Shown piece after piece: positions 13,201-24,112 of a DNA stretch of 64,000 nucleotides. The first letter of the stretch is position 1; each line of letters begins with the position of its first letter. Source of the stretch: Hemileia vastatrix (Eukaryota > Basidiomycota > Pucciniomycetes > Pucciniales > Zaghouaniaceae); the NCBI GenBank assembly GCA_030280995.1, contig JASXTE010000005.1, positions 20,788,501 to 20,852,500 on the forward strand, written 5' to 3'. The notes under the pieces were generated by a model. The model was not told where the DNA came from. It saw only the letters and a list, made by a program, of their open reading frames with translations, and made no database searches. The translations under genes and the position numbers were made by a program.

Positions 13201-13640
13201 TTTCTTAATTTCATTTAATTTATTTCATGTTTAGACCAGGATTTGTCAAAGGCCATTCTCTTGGTATGTCTGATAATATATATTTCATTCTTAAAATCAT
13301 TTCACTCATTTTATTTCCATATGCATCTATTCTTTACTTAAAAAAAGTTTTTCAAGTTCATTATCAGACAACCAAAGCTCCACTTGGCTTGGAATCTTGT
13401 CAAGAGTTGACACATTTTGGATGTTCATTTCAAATCAGTCAAAAATTAATCCACAGAATATGCAAGGTAAAAAAAGAAGGTAAATTTAACATATATAAAA
13501 TAACTTTAAAAATCCTGTGAAGAATATACTCACTTTGGCTGTTCTTTTCAAATCAATAGGGAGCTTGTCAATAGGATTGATAAGTTAAGAGAAAAAGGTG
13601 AGGTAAATCAAAAAACATTAGGTAGAAAGAAAAAGTATGG

Positions 13641-15579
13641 GGTGTAATATAGGCTTTCAACTTTTATTTTTATTTCACAAATTAAAATTTTACAATTCAT
13701 ATATGATACTCTACTTACCTAAACTAATGAGCCATTGTCCATGTGTCATATAATGGTAATCATGAGGTTCATGTTTACATTTGTGTTTGATTACATTTAC
13801 TTTGGTCACAGACCATTTCCACTCACATTTTTACTTGAATTTTCATTATTTAAGGTTTGTTAATTATCTTATAAGACTTTTTTTCATTTTGCTTTATGCA
13901 ATGAACATAAGTTTTGAAAATCTATGTATGCCCTTACTTCAATAAAACACAGGGAAGGTAATTGCCTTTTTTTTGTCATAAATTTTTTTCTGACTTAGAA
14001 AAAAAATGGCAATCCCCACCCCCTGTTATGGTAAATAGCAGGGGAGGTTATTGTCAAAAAAATTACAAAACTTATTCCTCAAGTGAGAAATTTGGTGAGT
14101 TTGGGGAAATACTTTATGAATATAAAATTGAGACTCAATACAAAAACAATTTTTTTAGGTAGAAAGTGGTGTAGACAATCCTATAGTACTAGCTATAGGC
14201 CTTGACCAAGGGAGTTGGAGTAAAACTGGAGAGAAAAACCCCTGCCCCTTTGAGAAATACCAGGTGAGATTTACTTGCTACAGTAAATCAGAGACTGTTA
14301 CAATATCCCTTCCAAAACACTTCTTGACTGCTTAACAAGTCAAGACAGTAGCCTAGATAGAATACAGACCAAAGAGAACCTGAAATGCAGAAAAATCTAC
14401 ACCAGAAAAACAAACACTGTGCACTTGTTGCACAGGAAACAACAATGATACTTGATGCAGGTTGCAAAGCTACACCGGAGAAAACAGTTTCCAAAGTTAA
14501 GTTAAATGAAGAACTAACCTTGCAACAAACACAGCCAATTGAGGCCAAAAAACAGTGAAAACTGAGGGAGGAACAAGGATATCACCTCTGGATGGTTTTA
14601 TGATAAATAAAGTTGCCCTAAACTGTCTTATTCACTATGTACACACAGACCACTATCTAAGAGCCCCTGCACATCAATGAATATGGCGTTCACGACCGCC
14701 AAATTGCATAAAACTCCTCTAGAAACGCTCCCCAGCCTTCTACCAGCAAGGCGAGCAGTTGTCCTGACGTTGCAAGGCCCACCTGGGGCAGCTAGACCAC
14801 CCTGAAGCCAGAAAACCACCAAAAACCTTCAAAAATACCCAAAATACTTAGAAAAATATACTACGACTACTAAAACCTTTAAAACACATAATTAGGCTAT
14901 AACAACATTGTGACATAAAATTTAGAGAAAAATTAGCTCATTCTAATGGTACTAAGAACTTAACCCTAAGACTTAAGGTTAGCCTGTAAAACATGAAAAA
15001 CAAAATTAAACAGCTATCTTTTTAAAAGAAAAATGAGAAATTATCCCGTTAATACTTAAAATCTAAAAAATGTCAACAAAACATCAAATATAGAGAAAAG
15101 CCGGGGCTATCCAATGGTAGTACCCACATCCCCATAGTCAGAATATTTGCTGAATAAATCTAGAAAAACACCTAATTATTAAACAATTCCATTTAAGACA
15201 TATCAAAACAATGCCAAATAGACCAACAAAGGGCTCCAACAATTTTGGAAGACCACAGCGGTCACAGAAAAATTATTCTTTAAGTAGCACCATGAGAAAT
15301 AAGGGGGTAAACTGCTACTTATGCATAACTTGAGATCAATTGAGGTTAATTTTTGGAACAATCTGAGTATAAATTTAAATCTAACTCTAATTTACTCATG
15401 TTTATAAAGTATTCATAAAACTGGAACAATGAAGGGACACTATAGAGTTCAGGAAAGGAGATTGCTAGCAGTTCACCCCTAGATTTCCCATTGTGAATGT
15501 TTCAAATCTCAGTGAGAAGTGTGTGCCAAGAATTGATTATTAGCTTTAATGCATTCTATCAAGTAAATTTTGTAAACAA
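13641..15579. other. Region between inverted-repeat arm and SANT-like gene; no gene recognised
   Basis: 13900-14080 is an inverted relative of the tandem repeat at 395-720. About 14280-14830 is less AT-rich than its surroundings and holds short frames on both strands (for example a 57-codon plus frame near 14392 starting MQKNLHQKNK, and minus frames at 14288-14548 and 14628-14822). None shows a domain that I know. About 14840-15560 has frequent stops in all frames. It may be decayed coding sequence of the flanking repeat, but I cannot support a gene. Confidence 0.35.
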
Positions 15580-16939
15580 AATAAAAAAAAATAGTTATCA
15601 AACATTTTCATTAAGCATTCAATTTCCTCAATAGATCTATTAGCTTTAACACATTCTCTCAAGAAATCTTTCTTATTTAAACCATCAAGTTTATACTTGA
15701 GTTTCTTTGATCCAATAGGAAATTGTAATCAAGAGTCTTCTCCTCTTTCTTTATCTCGATTTTCTTCTCCTCCAAGTCATGTGCTTTCTCATCCCTCTTT
15801 AAAGAAAGCTCAATTTTCTTCTCCTCCAAGTCTTGTACCCTCCCATCCCTCTGTAAAGAAAGCTTGAATTTCTTCTCCTCCAAGTCTTGTGCCCAATCAT
15901 CCCTTCATAAAGAGAGCTCATATTGTTTCTTTTGAAAGTAGAGAGTATCTCTTGCAACTTCAACTTTACCTAGAGTGAAAAGGAATATTAACAAAAGAAA
16001 AGAAAAGCTCACTTAATTATTAAGAGGTATGCTATCCCTTACCAGATTCACGTTTCTCCAGAAAATCATCAATGGAAGAAAAAGGGGTTTGGGAAAAACT
16101 ATCTCTGTTTTTCTTCCTATGACTGATGAAATTCAAAGTATTTAATTGTATTTGCTTTTTTTGGAGGTAACTTTTTCTTCTTCATCATCAATGCTAGCTT
16201 CAGACTCACTTGCTTGAGGATCCTGGGTTTTTTCATTAGCCTTTTTAAAAATAAAAAAACAACTAGAAAAGAAATAAAAACTTACTGGAGTGGTATCAGG
16301 TTGGTTTATATCACCATAAGGATCTATTGGAAAGCTATCTATATTCATTGAATTTAGAACAGGGGAAGCTTGAGTGGAGGAAGAGGATGGGAAAAGATTT
16401 ATTTTGACATCATGTTCAGAGATAGCATCTTCACCATCCAACATGTTGGCAGGATTAAAATCAGCTTTCTCTCCAAAAATAGCATCCATCTCTTTAAATT
16501 ATGGACATAGCAATTCAAGTTTATCATCTATGGATTTTATGCCCTTGCTGATATCAATGTTGGTAATACTAAAACCAGTAGATAATGAAAGAGTCTTTGC
16601 CTTCTTGTATTTTTCTTGGTAATGCTTGAAAGGTTCAGACATCTGTTTAGGCAAAAGATCAATCCTCCCCTTTGTCTTAATTCATAATTCATTGGCCATT
16701 AAAAGATAGCCATTTACTTTTGATGCAGGGGGCCATCCTTCTTTAGTTGCATTCTCAGTAGCAAAAGAAGAATAATAATTAGTTTTTATTTTTAGCCAGT
16801 TGATAAGTATGAGATAATCGTCTTTTTTTAGTTGAACAGTCTTTGATTTCTCAGCTGAGCGGGGGAAAGAGGGAGTAATGGGATTTAAAGAACAAATGGG
16901 GGAAGGCTTCCTTTGAGAACATTTATGATGATGGGGCAT
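15580..16939 (-). pseudogene. Myb/SANT-like DNA-binding protein, transposon-associated (decayed, spliced)
   Basis: The frame from the ATG at 16937-16939 reads through a basic and proline-rich start into a tryptophan-containing domain (LKKDDYLILINWL) and then KYKKAKTLSLSTGF, matching the Myb/SANT-like proteins that recur in rust-fungus genomes. Next come an acidic or Ser-rich linker, a likely intron beginning GTAAGT (about 16287 downward), a second exon, another intron (about 15970-16043), and a C-terminal coiled coil of three near-identical 17-residue repeats (LEEKK.ELSL.RD). In-frame stops at about 16682 and 16490 (both in the N-terminal exon), one near 15908, and a one-base frame change near 15710 make it a pseudogene. 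The protein would bind DNA in the nucleus. The coordinates of the introns are estimates. Confidence 0.7.
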
Positions 16940-17259
16940 GTTGAGATATTTGAAGATGAAAAGGAGAAGAAAAAAAACAGATGAGATGGGGAGGGGTTTT
17001 TAATGGAAACAAATAGATAGGATGGGAGTGCACAGAAAGGTAGGGAGGCTGGCACATTTAGAAAGTTGTTCAAGATGTGGTTAAGAATAATTGAGGTAAA
17101 AATGTAGGATAGAGGTGAAAATTGACACGTAAAATGTCTAATACCCAATTATTAGCAAAAATTATTGTGGGAAATAATTGGGGTATAATGATCTTTATCT
17201 GAAATTAATTTAATTGCAGATTGGTCAAAATTAATGCCCCCTAATACTGGTCATTCTAA
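16940..17259. other. Upstream flank of the SANT-like gene with a hairpin
   Basis: No coding sequence. An inverted pair near 17142-17185 (TACCCAATTATT against AATAATTGGGGTA) could form a 12-bp stem around an 18-nt loop. It resembles the ATACCCCAATT motif at the inner edge of the inverted repeat and may mark the end of the DNA-transposon-like unit. Confidence 0.35.
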
Positions 17260-17955
17260 TGCATTAAAGAAACAATTATTTTACAGAATTAGCTCTATTA
17301 TATTCAGCTTTTATAGATTTTTTATTATGGATTTGAGGTTCTAATTGAGTCTGGAAGTCCCAAAAAGCTCTGGACAATCTCTAGATGAGCTCTAGATGAG
17401 CTCCAGGTGAGCTCCACAAAGAAAAAAGGGGCACATGACTAGAATATGCATATAAAATCTGTACATTAAAAATTAAAACAGTTGAAGTTGACCACATACA
17501 GTTAAAAATTAACCACCAAAACATATTATTTATGATTTATTAGTACCCTTACAAATACATGATTTTACTTATTATAAAAAAGTTATCTCACAACACATTA
17601 TAAACATATACATAAAGGGTACTATTAGAAAGGTCTTAAATTTAGGGACTTAAATATAAAATTATTTTTGTAAAATAAAGAGTTTAAAAAGTGTATAAAT
17701 TCAATCTTTTAAAGATCTTTTCACTGGTGCAACCTTTTGTTGAATTTCAGTATATATTTCAAGAACAAAGATTCTACTCATGTCAAGAGATTCAATACAA
17801 ACTGATGAAATAACATTTTCTTATCAAGTAGAGTTTTCAGCATATATTATTTATAACTATTTATTTATTTTAAGGTTACAGGTATTTTTTAGGTATATCC
17901 AAGTTTCTTGGATCCTGCTTACAGAAAGGCTACTGTAAGAGTCTTTCTAAATTGT
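17260..17955 (+). mobile_element. Highly diverged solo LTR fragment of Ty3 family B
   Basis: Aligned by eye with the LTR at 54318-55423, it keeps the order of landmarks: AGCTCTATTAT, TTTTTTATTAT, GGTTCTAATTGAGTC.GGAAGTCC, a GAGCTC-rich segment, GGCACATGACTAG, AGAAAGGTCTT, TCAATCTTTTAAAGATCTTTTCACTGGT (here 17701-17727) and GGATCCTGCTTACAG near the end. Substitutions are abundant and the first part of the LTR (before about 17260) is missing. It is far older than the two family B copies. Confidence 0.7.
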
Positions 17956-18689
17956 GAATTAGAAAATCATGAAAATTTAAAAAAAAGAATTCATTAGGAA
18001 AGTAAAAAAAATGGCCAATCTAATGACAAAATTAACAAATTACTTGACTTTTTTAATTGTTTATTTTTTTTTCAATGAAATTCTCTCTTTTGATGCCATA
18101 TTCATTTCCCTGCTCTCCAAAACTTCAAGTTGCATATATGTTACAGTGACTTTGAATTTGACATAAAAAATTCTGGTTTACTTATTTCATATGTTTCTTA
18201 TTCCTCCACAAATTCAAATTGTATATTTTTCCTTATTGCATAATTTTTCATTCATTCACTCTCCTCATATCTCAAAAATTTGACATTTATTTCTTTCTTA
18301 GTTACCACAATCCCTCAAATATTTTGGAGTTTTTTGGTCTTTATTGGTGTTTTTAGAACTTTATTGACATTTATTGGTGTTTTTTAATGTTTTCCTGTAA
18401 ATTTTTGGCCCAAGTAGCATATTTAGTAATTTTAAGGCAAATTAAGCATTTATTGGCTTATCCTTGAGGTGTTTTTGACATATTTTGAAGGTGTTTATTT
18501 CTATCCTTTACATGTATTTATTGGTAAATTTTTCAGAGTTTTTTCTGGTGTTTTACATATTGCTTGCAGGTATTTTTCAGAAATTTTTACAGGGATATCA
18601 TCATTTTATGCCAGTATACAGGTATGGTTTGAAAGTTAAAATTAATGGCCAGACTACTTAAATAGAAATCATTTGTGGTTTAAACATCA
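17956..18689. other. T-rich spacer, nothing recognised
   Basis: Long T-rich tracts with repeated TTTATTGG and GTGTTTTT motifs (18340-18560). No ORF, terminal repeat or RNA gene seen. Confidence 0.4.
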
Positions 18690-18889
18690 GGGGATTATTT
18701 ATTAAATTTTTATACTCAATAATTAACTCACAATATTTGGATAGGTGCATACTTGTGGGAGAAAATAGACTAATAAAATATAATTTATCTATTATAATGA
18801 TTAAATAAATTTATAAGGGCTTTAAAATATATTCAAATTTAATAATAATTGTTTGTATTTGTTTTTTGTATGTGTAGTAAGTGAATGAT
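18690..18889. repeat. About 200-bp dispersed repeat, copy 1
   Basis: Shares with 45885-46080 the sequence ATACTCAATAATTAACTCACAATATTTG, a TTTATAAGGGC segment and the ending GTAGTAAGTGAAT (each quoted in part). Both copies end immediately before Copia-derived sequence. It could be part of an older element into which Copia elements inserted, or an element end. Confidence 0.6.
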
Positions 18890-21054
18890 GTCAAATAAAC
18901 AGGGTATTTCCCCTTTACTTATCCCAAAAATACACTGGAGTGCACAGACCTTTGTTCCAGATGATTGCACTTCTCTCCTCAGAAATTACAGAACTTTCAG
19001 GCATCATCACCTCCTGATGGTGTCCACTTCAAGAAGTTTAATCACCCAGACCTATTTGAAATGTGATAGTGGTTGTGAATATGGTTCTAATAAACTTATT
19101 ACACATCTGAGTTAATGCAGCATTACACATGAGCAAGCTCTGGCAAGAAAACCCCAACAAAACTCTGTTTCTGAACACTTTAACAAAACACTTGTTGACA
19201 GAGTGTGTACTGTTATGATTGATTCATCTTGTCCTGAAGAATTGTGGGGATAATGTGAAATGACATTTAATACCTTTCTGAACATGCTTCCACATACTAA
19301 ACACAAATCAAAAACTCCAAAAGAAATTTTTAATACATTTGTTCCAGGTGGTGGTCTTCATTCAATAGATTACAACTTCATCAAAAGATTTGGCTCACTT
19401 GCAATAGAACTGAATGAAAAAGAAATTCAAACTGGTTAATTTGAACCACATGGTACTGAGTGCACTGTAGTTGGATATGAACCAAACTCTAAAAGTTATA
19501 GACTGTATGACAGTGTCAATAAAAAAATTTGTAAATCTTGTAATGCAAAATTTCTTGAATCAATAAACTACTTTAATGGAAAAACTAGAAACATTCATGT
19601 TTTTGATTATGTTACCCTACCTGATTTAAATATTTTGATAAAAGCACCAACAAATTTGGCTGAATCTCACTCTGAATCATCAACTCGATTTGTATCTGTC
19701 TCTGTCCCTGATAGTAGTCAATTGTAAAATTAAGATTTTTATGATCCACCAACTCAATGTCTAAAACTCATCCTTTATAGTCAAACCCCAGCAAATGATA
19801 AAGATGCACAAGACTCATGTGCTGAACCTTGTGAGGCTGTGTGTGATGAAAATTCTTCTTTCCAAGAAGAAATTTTGCATCATGGTAGGCCTATCCATGA
19901 TATTAAAAAACCCTCTTATTATGGGTATTTTGTTCAACATTCCTCCGACAATCCCACATACAAAAATGCATTAAACAGTGATGAGTTAGAGTTGTGGAAA
20001 AAGGCTATGAATGAAGAGTATGAATCATTATGTGAAAATAATGTGGGGGTTTTAGTAAATAAAACAAAAGATAAGAAGGTCATTGGTAGAACATGGGTGT
20101 TGTCTAAGAATTATACATTTACATGTGGATGATGGAATGGTTTTCTTGAACTCTGTCTCACATGTCAAAAAATTTCATTTGAATCTCATTAATCACTTCA
20201 AATTTAAGTGGGTTGACAATCCAACCCATCATCTTGGTATTAAAATCTCATATTCGGATGACTATATCAGTTTGACTCAGGAAGCTTATGATGATGAGCT
20301 TTCAAGAAAAATTTGATATGAATGAATGTACCAAAATCTCTACTCCACTTCCAGTGAGTTTAACTCTTTGTGATCCTACTCCCAATGATACCAAGGCTGG
20401 TAAAAATGATCCTTATCAAGAGATTATTGGATCATTAAACTATCTCTGTGTTGCAACAAGACCTGAAATTTGTCAGGTGCTTAACTCTTAATCAAAATAT
20501 AATTCAAATCACTCACCTACACATTTTCAACTTGCACTCAAACTGCTTCAATATTTGATTACTAATAAAAATATTGGAATTAAGTATTCCAGACATTGTT
20601 CCAATTTGACATTTAAATCTTATAGTGATTCTGACTATGCAAGTTTCAAATCAACTTGATTTTCAATCACAGGCTATGTCATTTTGTTAAATGATAGTCC
20701 CATCTCCTGGCCAAGTCATCAAAAAAAGGTGGTAAACCTTTCTACTACAGAAGCTGAATACATCTCCATGTGTGAATGTGTAAAATCTTAAATCTGGCTC
20801 ACTAAACTCTTCTTTTATCTCAATATCAGTATTGCTACTCCTCAGTTGTTTACTAGAATTTACACTTCTTAGCTCTTGTGTGATAATAGTGGAGCAATAT
20901 TTTTGGCAAAGGAGGTTCATATCAATGAAAGGTCAAACATATTGATGTTTGATACCATTGGCTGCGACAAAAATTTAAATGGCATAAAATTTCTGTAATT
21001 TTTTTTCTTACCGCTGATATGTTGGCTGACTTATTTACAAAACAACAACCATGT
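18890..21054 (+). pseudogene. Ty1/Copia pol relic (integrase, RT, RNase H), upstream part
   Basis: Broken frames carry Copia signatures in order. The integrase core is at about 19050-19270 (CDSGCEYGSNKL, PQQNSVSEHFNKTLVD, PEELWG). The integrase end is at 19435-19560 (HGTECTVVGYEPNSKSYRLYD), followed by the RT start ELELWKKAMNEEYESL at 19985-20030. RT resumes with LHVDDGMVFL (20132-20160). The region between them, roughly 100 codons, is deleted. The RNase H segment SWPSHQKKV..LSTTEAEYISM lies at about 20707-20770, and the ending ADMLADLFTKQQP runs up to 21051. Many stops and frame changes show that it is dead. Family B copy 1 inserted at 21054; the last codons of this gene resume at 43885. Confidence 0.85.
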
Positions 21055-22150
21055 TATGGTAAGGTAAACTCTTACAGTCGCCTTGCTGTAAGCAGAATCC
21101 GGAGGAGATATGTGGATTTAGTGGAAAACCCCGTCCTTCCAACAAAAAAAATAACAAAATGGGAATTCTAAATCACAAAGCTACCCAGTCTACTTGGATC
21201 TGATTGATAAAAATAATATTATGAAACTCTAAAATATTTAACGCTTATTGAGATTTAAAGAAAGTGGCTGTTGAGAAAGAAATACTGATAACAACAATTA
21301 AGGTGTACCAGAGAAAGATCTGAAAAGATTGACTTTTATGTTTTTATAATAATTTGAATTTTTATGAGACAGCAATAATCAAGTCCCAGTGATGAAGACC
21401 TTTCTAAAGATACCCTGTATGAAGTGTGATTTAAATTGTTGAGTAGTATTTCTAAAATGTTATATATAAAATAAAAAGTTATAAGGGTATTACAATTTTA
21501 TTTAATTTGTTGAGTAATAAAAAATGAGACTGTGGTAGTTAAAGATTAAGCTGTATGATGTATCCCCCCCCCTCAATTTCGAGTCTGAGAGACTCTTAAG
21601 TATTCCTAGTCACGTGCCTAAGTTTTCCCCTCCAGAGCTCACCCAGAGTCAATCCGGAGCCCATACGGACTCCGTCCGGACTTCCGGACTCAATTAGAAC
21701 CTTTAAAACTATAATAAAAAATCTAGAAAAATTACACATGATAGAGCCACTTCCCATTTACATTCCAAACTAATTTTCGTAGTCTGCGCAGCTCTAATTA
21801 CCCCGTGAAATTTCATCAAAGTTAAGTAATTTCTGAAAACGTAAATATTTCTATAAATCTTTAAAATTCATTTAAAAATATAAGAAAAATAGTAAAAATT
21901 CTGGAAAAATTTCCCAAGGTTCTTGAATGACTTGACTTGATACTTATAAACTTTTCAAACCGTAAAAATAAGTTTTCTCCGTAAAATAAAATTGATTTCT
22001 TGTAGGCATTTGCTTTTAACCAAATTTCTTTATATTTAAAACTCAAATAAATTTAAAAAAACCCTTTTATAAAATAATAACGCCAATCTTGCACGCCGTA
22101 ATAACTCCATTTACGTACTTTGGTACCATACTAAACTTTAGGCTACCACA
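21055..22150 (-). repeat. 3' LTR of family B copy 1
   Basis: 1096 bp, reading in element sense from TGTGGTAGCC to CCTTACCATA. It differs from the 5' LTR (1127 bp) by scattered substitutions and by a roughly 31-bp deletion in a run of CGGAGTC-type repeats (about 21655-21690). This indicates a moderate age, clearly older than the nested chromovirus. Confidence 0.93.
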
Positions 22151-22164
22151 TCCTCCCTCCAATT
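22151..22164 (-). promoter_or_regulatory. Polypurine tract of family B copy 1
   Basis: In element sense the bases just before the 3' LTR are AATTGGAGGGAGGA, purine-rich and abutting TGTGGTAGCC. This is the expected primer for plus-strand DNA synthesis in Ty3/Gypsy elements. Confidence 0.8.
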
Positions 22165-22272
22165 GAGAATGTCCCCATTCTTAAAACTTTGCATAAGTGG
22201 TTGAACACAATATTCATCTATAACCTTCAACCACCATCTTCTTTAATCAACTTTAAAATTCATCTTCATCAA

Positions 22273-22966
22273 TATGTCTTTCAAAGAACTTGTCGCTCCA
22301 TGTGAACTCTGCGCTCAATAACAGGTACCTTGTTTAATGTCCAACTCTAATCTTCGTGGCAGGACAGCTTGCGACTTATGCCATGTGAAAAAAGTCAAAT
22401 GTAACCGGCCAATAGTTCCTTCTAAAACAAACGTATATTTAGGACCAGCAGCTCTCCCTGATCCCTCAACTTCTAAAAAACGATCAAAAATTCCTGTCTT
22501 CTTAAAACGAATAAGATCAAAAACAGCTTCAAAAGTTCAATCTTCATCAGCGGATCCCAGCCTAATTTTGCCTTCACAAGATCCTAATCCTATAATGCCA
22601 GTGCCCCCAACCAACTTTGCTGAGACTATGTTTCCTGGCTCTAAATGTAAGACCCTATTATCTTACTAAAAAAAAACTTTTAATCAAAATTGACTAAACC
22701 TATGACTTAATAACATATTTGAACTTCTAGCTGTCGAAATAACCAACACTGATGACGTTGGTAGAGTGAAGACGGACAATATCAATCATTATCCAAATTT
22801 TCATCACTATCTTTTTCTTGACTTTACTAATGAGTTGAAACGAAAAATTCTGGCCTACTTTCAAGAAACTCCAGCTAATAACCATGAAGACCTCATGAAA
22901 AGAAGAATTTTAATGCAATGCCTTGATAATGATGTTGAACAATTTCAAAGAAATTATCTTTTCTAA
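22273..22966 (+). pseudogene. Antisense accessory gene 1 of family B: Cys-rich (zinc-cluster-like), spliced
   Basis: This gene is on the strand opposite gag-pol, just inside the 3' LTR. From ATG 22273 the frame reads a short segment with a CELC pair, an in-frame TAA at 22318-22320, then QVPC, and ACDLCHVKKVKCNR. The last resembles the first half of a fungal Zn(II)2Cys6 cluster (CxxC, Lys-rich, C). A Pro/Ser/Lys-rich linker follows. An intron at 22647-22730 (GTAAGA...CTAG, 84 bp, phase 1) joins it in frame to a C-terminal helical segment containing LKRKILAYFQETP and ending at the TAA 22964-22966. If translation starts at 22337 (MSNSNLRG), the spliced product has 181 codons without a stop. The architecture matches gene 2 at 24113, and the C-terminal exon recurs intact in copy 2 (63822-64000). 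Function unknown; a DNA-binding regulator is a guess from the Cys pattern. Confidence 0.6.
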
Positions 22967-23540
22967 CAGTATAACTTGATAAAATTTTGTTTTTGCTTGG
23001 TCTTCTTTAACTTTCAACATAAATGTTGTTTTCTTTCTTCTCTGGCTTAACATAAAATAATAAATAATATAAATCTTGTGATGATTCCACTACTTAGAGC
23101 AAGGTTTGAATCCCTTCAGACTCCCATTAACCAGTCTTCCTTCTTGTCACAGCATTGAGAGAGTGGATCTTCCTATGAGCCGAATACTCCTGATTCCAAC
23201 CTCATAGGGCCCCCCACTGAGCCGAATTCTATGATTCCAATCTCGCCATAAGGTCCTCCAAGCTTCAAACCAAAAATGGCCTAACAATGAGGCACTAAAA
23301 AAAATCATTCCCTAAAATCCAACTACCATCCTAACTTCTGATTCCTTCATCACAATTTTCAAACTTTGCTATTCAGCAAACCCATAAAATACTTTTTCCA
23401 GGCTTCCAATAATAATATTAACTTTAGACCATGTTAAAGCGCCACAAATTTCACCTAATTAACCATTATGCTTTCCTTAGCATCATCACCACCTAAAATT
23501 TTAACCTCCTAAAGCTTATCAGCACCCAATTCCAGAAATG
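22967..23540. other. Family B 3' non-coding region between antisense gene 1 and the hairpin array
   Basis: Conserved in copy 2 (63240-63815, opposite strand). It includes a paired GAGCCGAAT segment near 23177 and 23221 (ATGAGCCGAATAC and CTGAGCCGAATTC). No ORF is supported. It may be the 3' untranslated part of antisense gene 1. Confidence 0.5.
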
Positions 23541-23548
23541 ATTGAATA

Positions 23549-24018
23549 ACCAGTTTAGAGTCTTAGTGGACAGTGATAAATTAAAAGATTGAATTGAGTT
23601 ATCCAAACAAGATTGACATTCCAGTTTAAAGTCTTGGTGGACCAAACATATAATCAATTGCCAGTTTATGGTCTTGGTGGACCAAAGATCGTTTAGGTGC
23701 ATAAATAACTTAATAAATTCCTAAATAAGGCCTAGGCTTGACCAAAGATTGAATAAATTTGATAATCCAGTTTAATGTCATAGTGGAACAAACATTTGAT
23801 TGACAAGTAATCCAGTATAAGGCCATAGTGGATTAATGAATGTTGAATTATCCTGCAGATATTAATTTTCCAGTTTAAAGTCATAGTGGACTAAACAATG
23901 AATGAACTACCAGTTTAAAGTCATGGTGGACCAAACATTTGATCGATAAGAAATCCAGTTTAAGGTCATGGTGGACCCAACAGCTTGATAACAGTCCAGT
24001 TTGAGGTCTTGGTGGACC
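23549..24018 (-). repeat. Array of nine hairpin-tail motifs, family B copy 1
   Basis: On the plus strand these read CCAGTTTA-N-(paired 4)-N6-(paired 4). Units start near 23549, 23621, 23661, 23767, 23812, 23869, 23910, 23954 and 23996. In element sense each is NNUC-N6-GANN-N-UAAACUGG, here mostly GGUC/GACC, AGUC/GACU or GGUC/GACU stems with a CACCAW or CACTAW loop. Spacing varies from 40 to 106 nt, and the spacers look unrelated to each other. The array lies between the two antisense genes. Confidence 0.85.
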
Positions 24019-24112
24019 TAACAACTTCTCTATCCTTGAACCCAGATTTTGCCACCAGCTTTCTTCATCCTAGTTTCAAGTTTTCTTCTTCAAAAAAATA
24101 TCTCCTAACAAG

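Larger units (their letters stand above)
9567..13640. repeat. Right arm of long inverted repeat, split by a solo LTR
   Basis: Counterpart of 7035-9452, separated from it by a 113-bp unpaired centre (9453-9566). Removing the 1501-bp LTR at 10149-11649 leaves an arm of similar length. The T-rich ORFs at 11831-12076 and 12151-12417 have degraded complements in the left arm (8469-8744, 8130-8420). They are hydrophobic translations of T-tracts rather than recognisable proteins. The arm probably represents the 5' portion of a DNA-transposon-like repeat duplicated head to head. A motif close to ATACCCCAATT occurs near the centre (9697) and again near the outer right edge (about 17175, complement), a weak hint of terminal inverted repeats. 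Confidence 0.8.

Noticed and set aside
14288..14822. Cys-rich minus-strand frames
   Set aside because: No domain, no partner copy, and the region shows no splice or start context; left as unrecognised DNA.
21861..22046. 61-codon ORF in the family B LTR
   Set aside because: Also present in the other LTR (43595-43780) only because LTRs are duplicates; Lys/Phe/Ile-rich, with no sign of translation.
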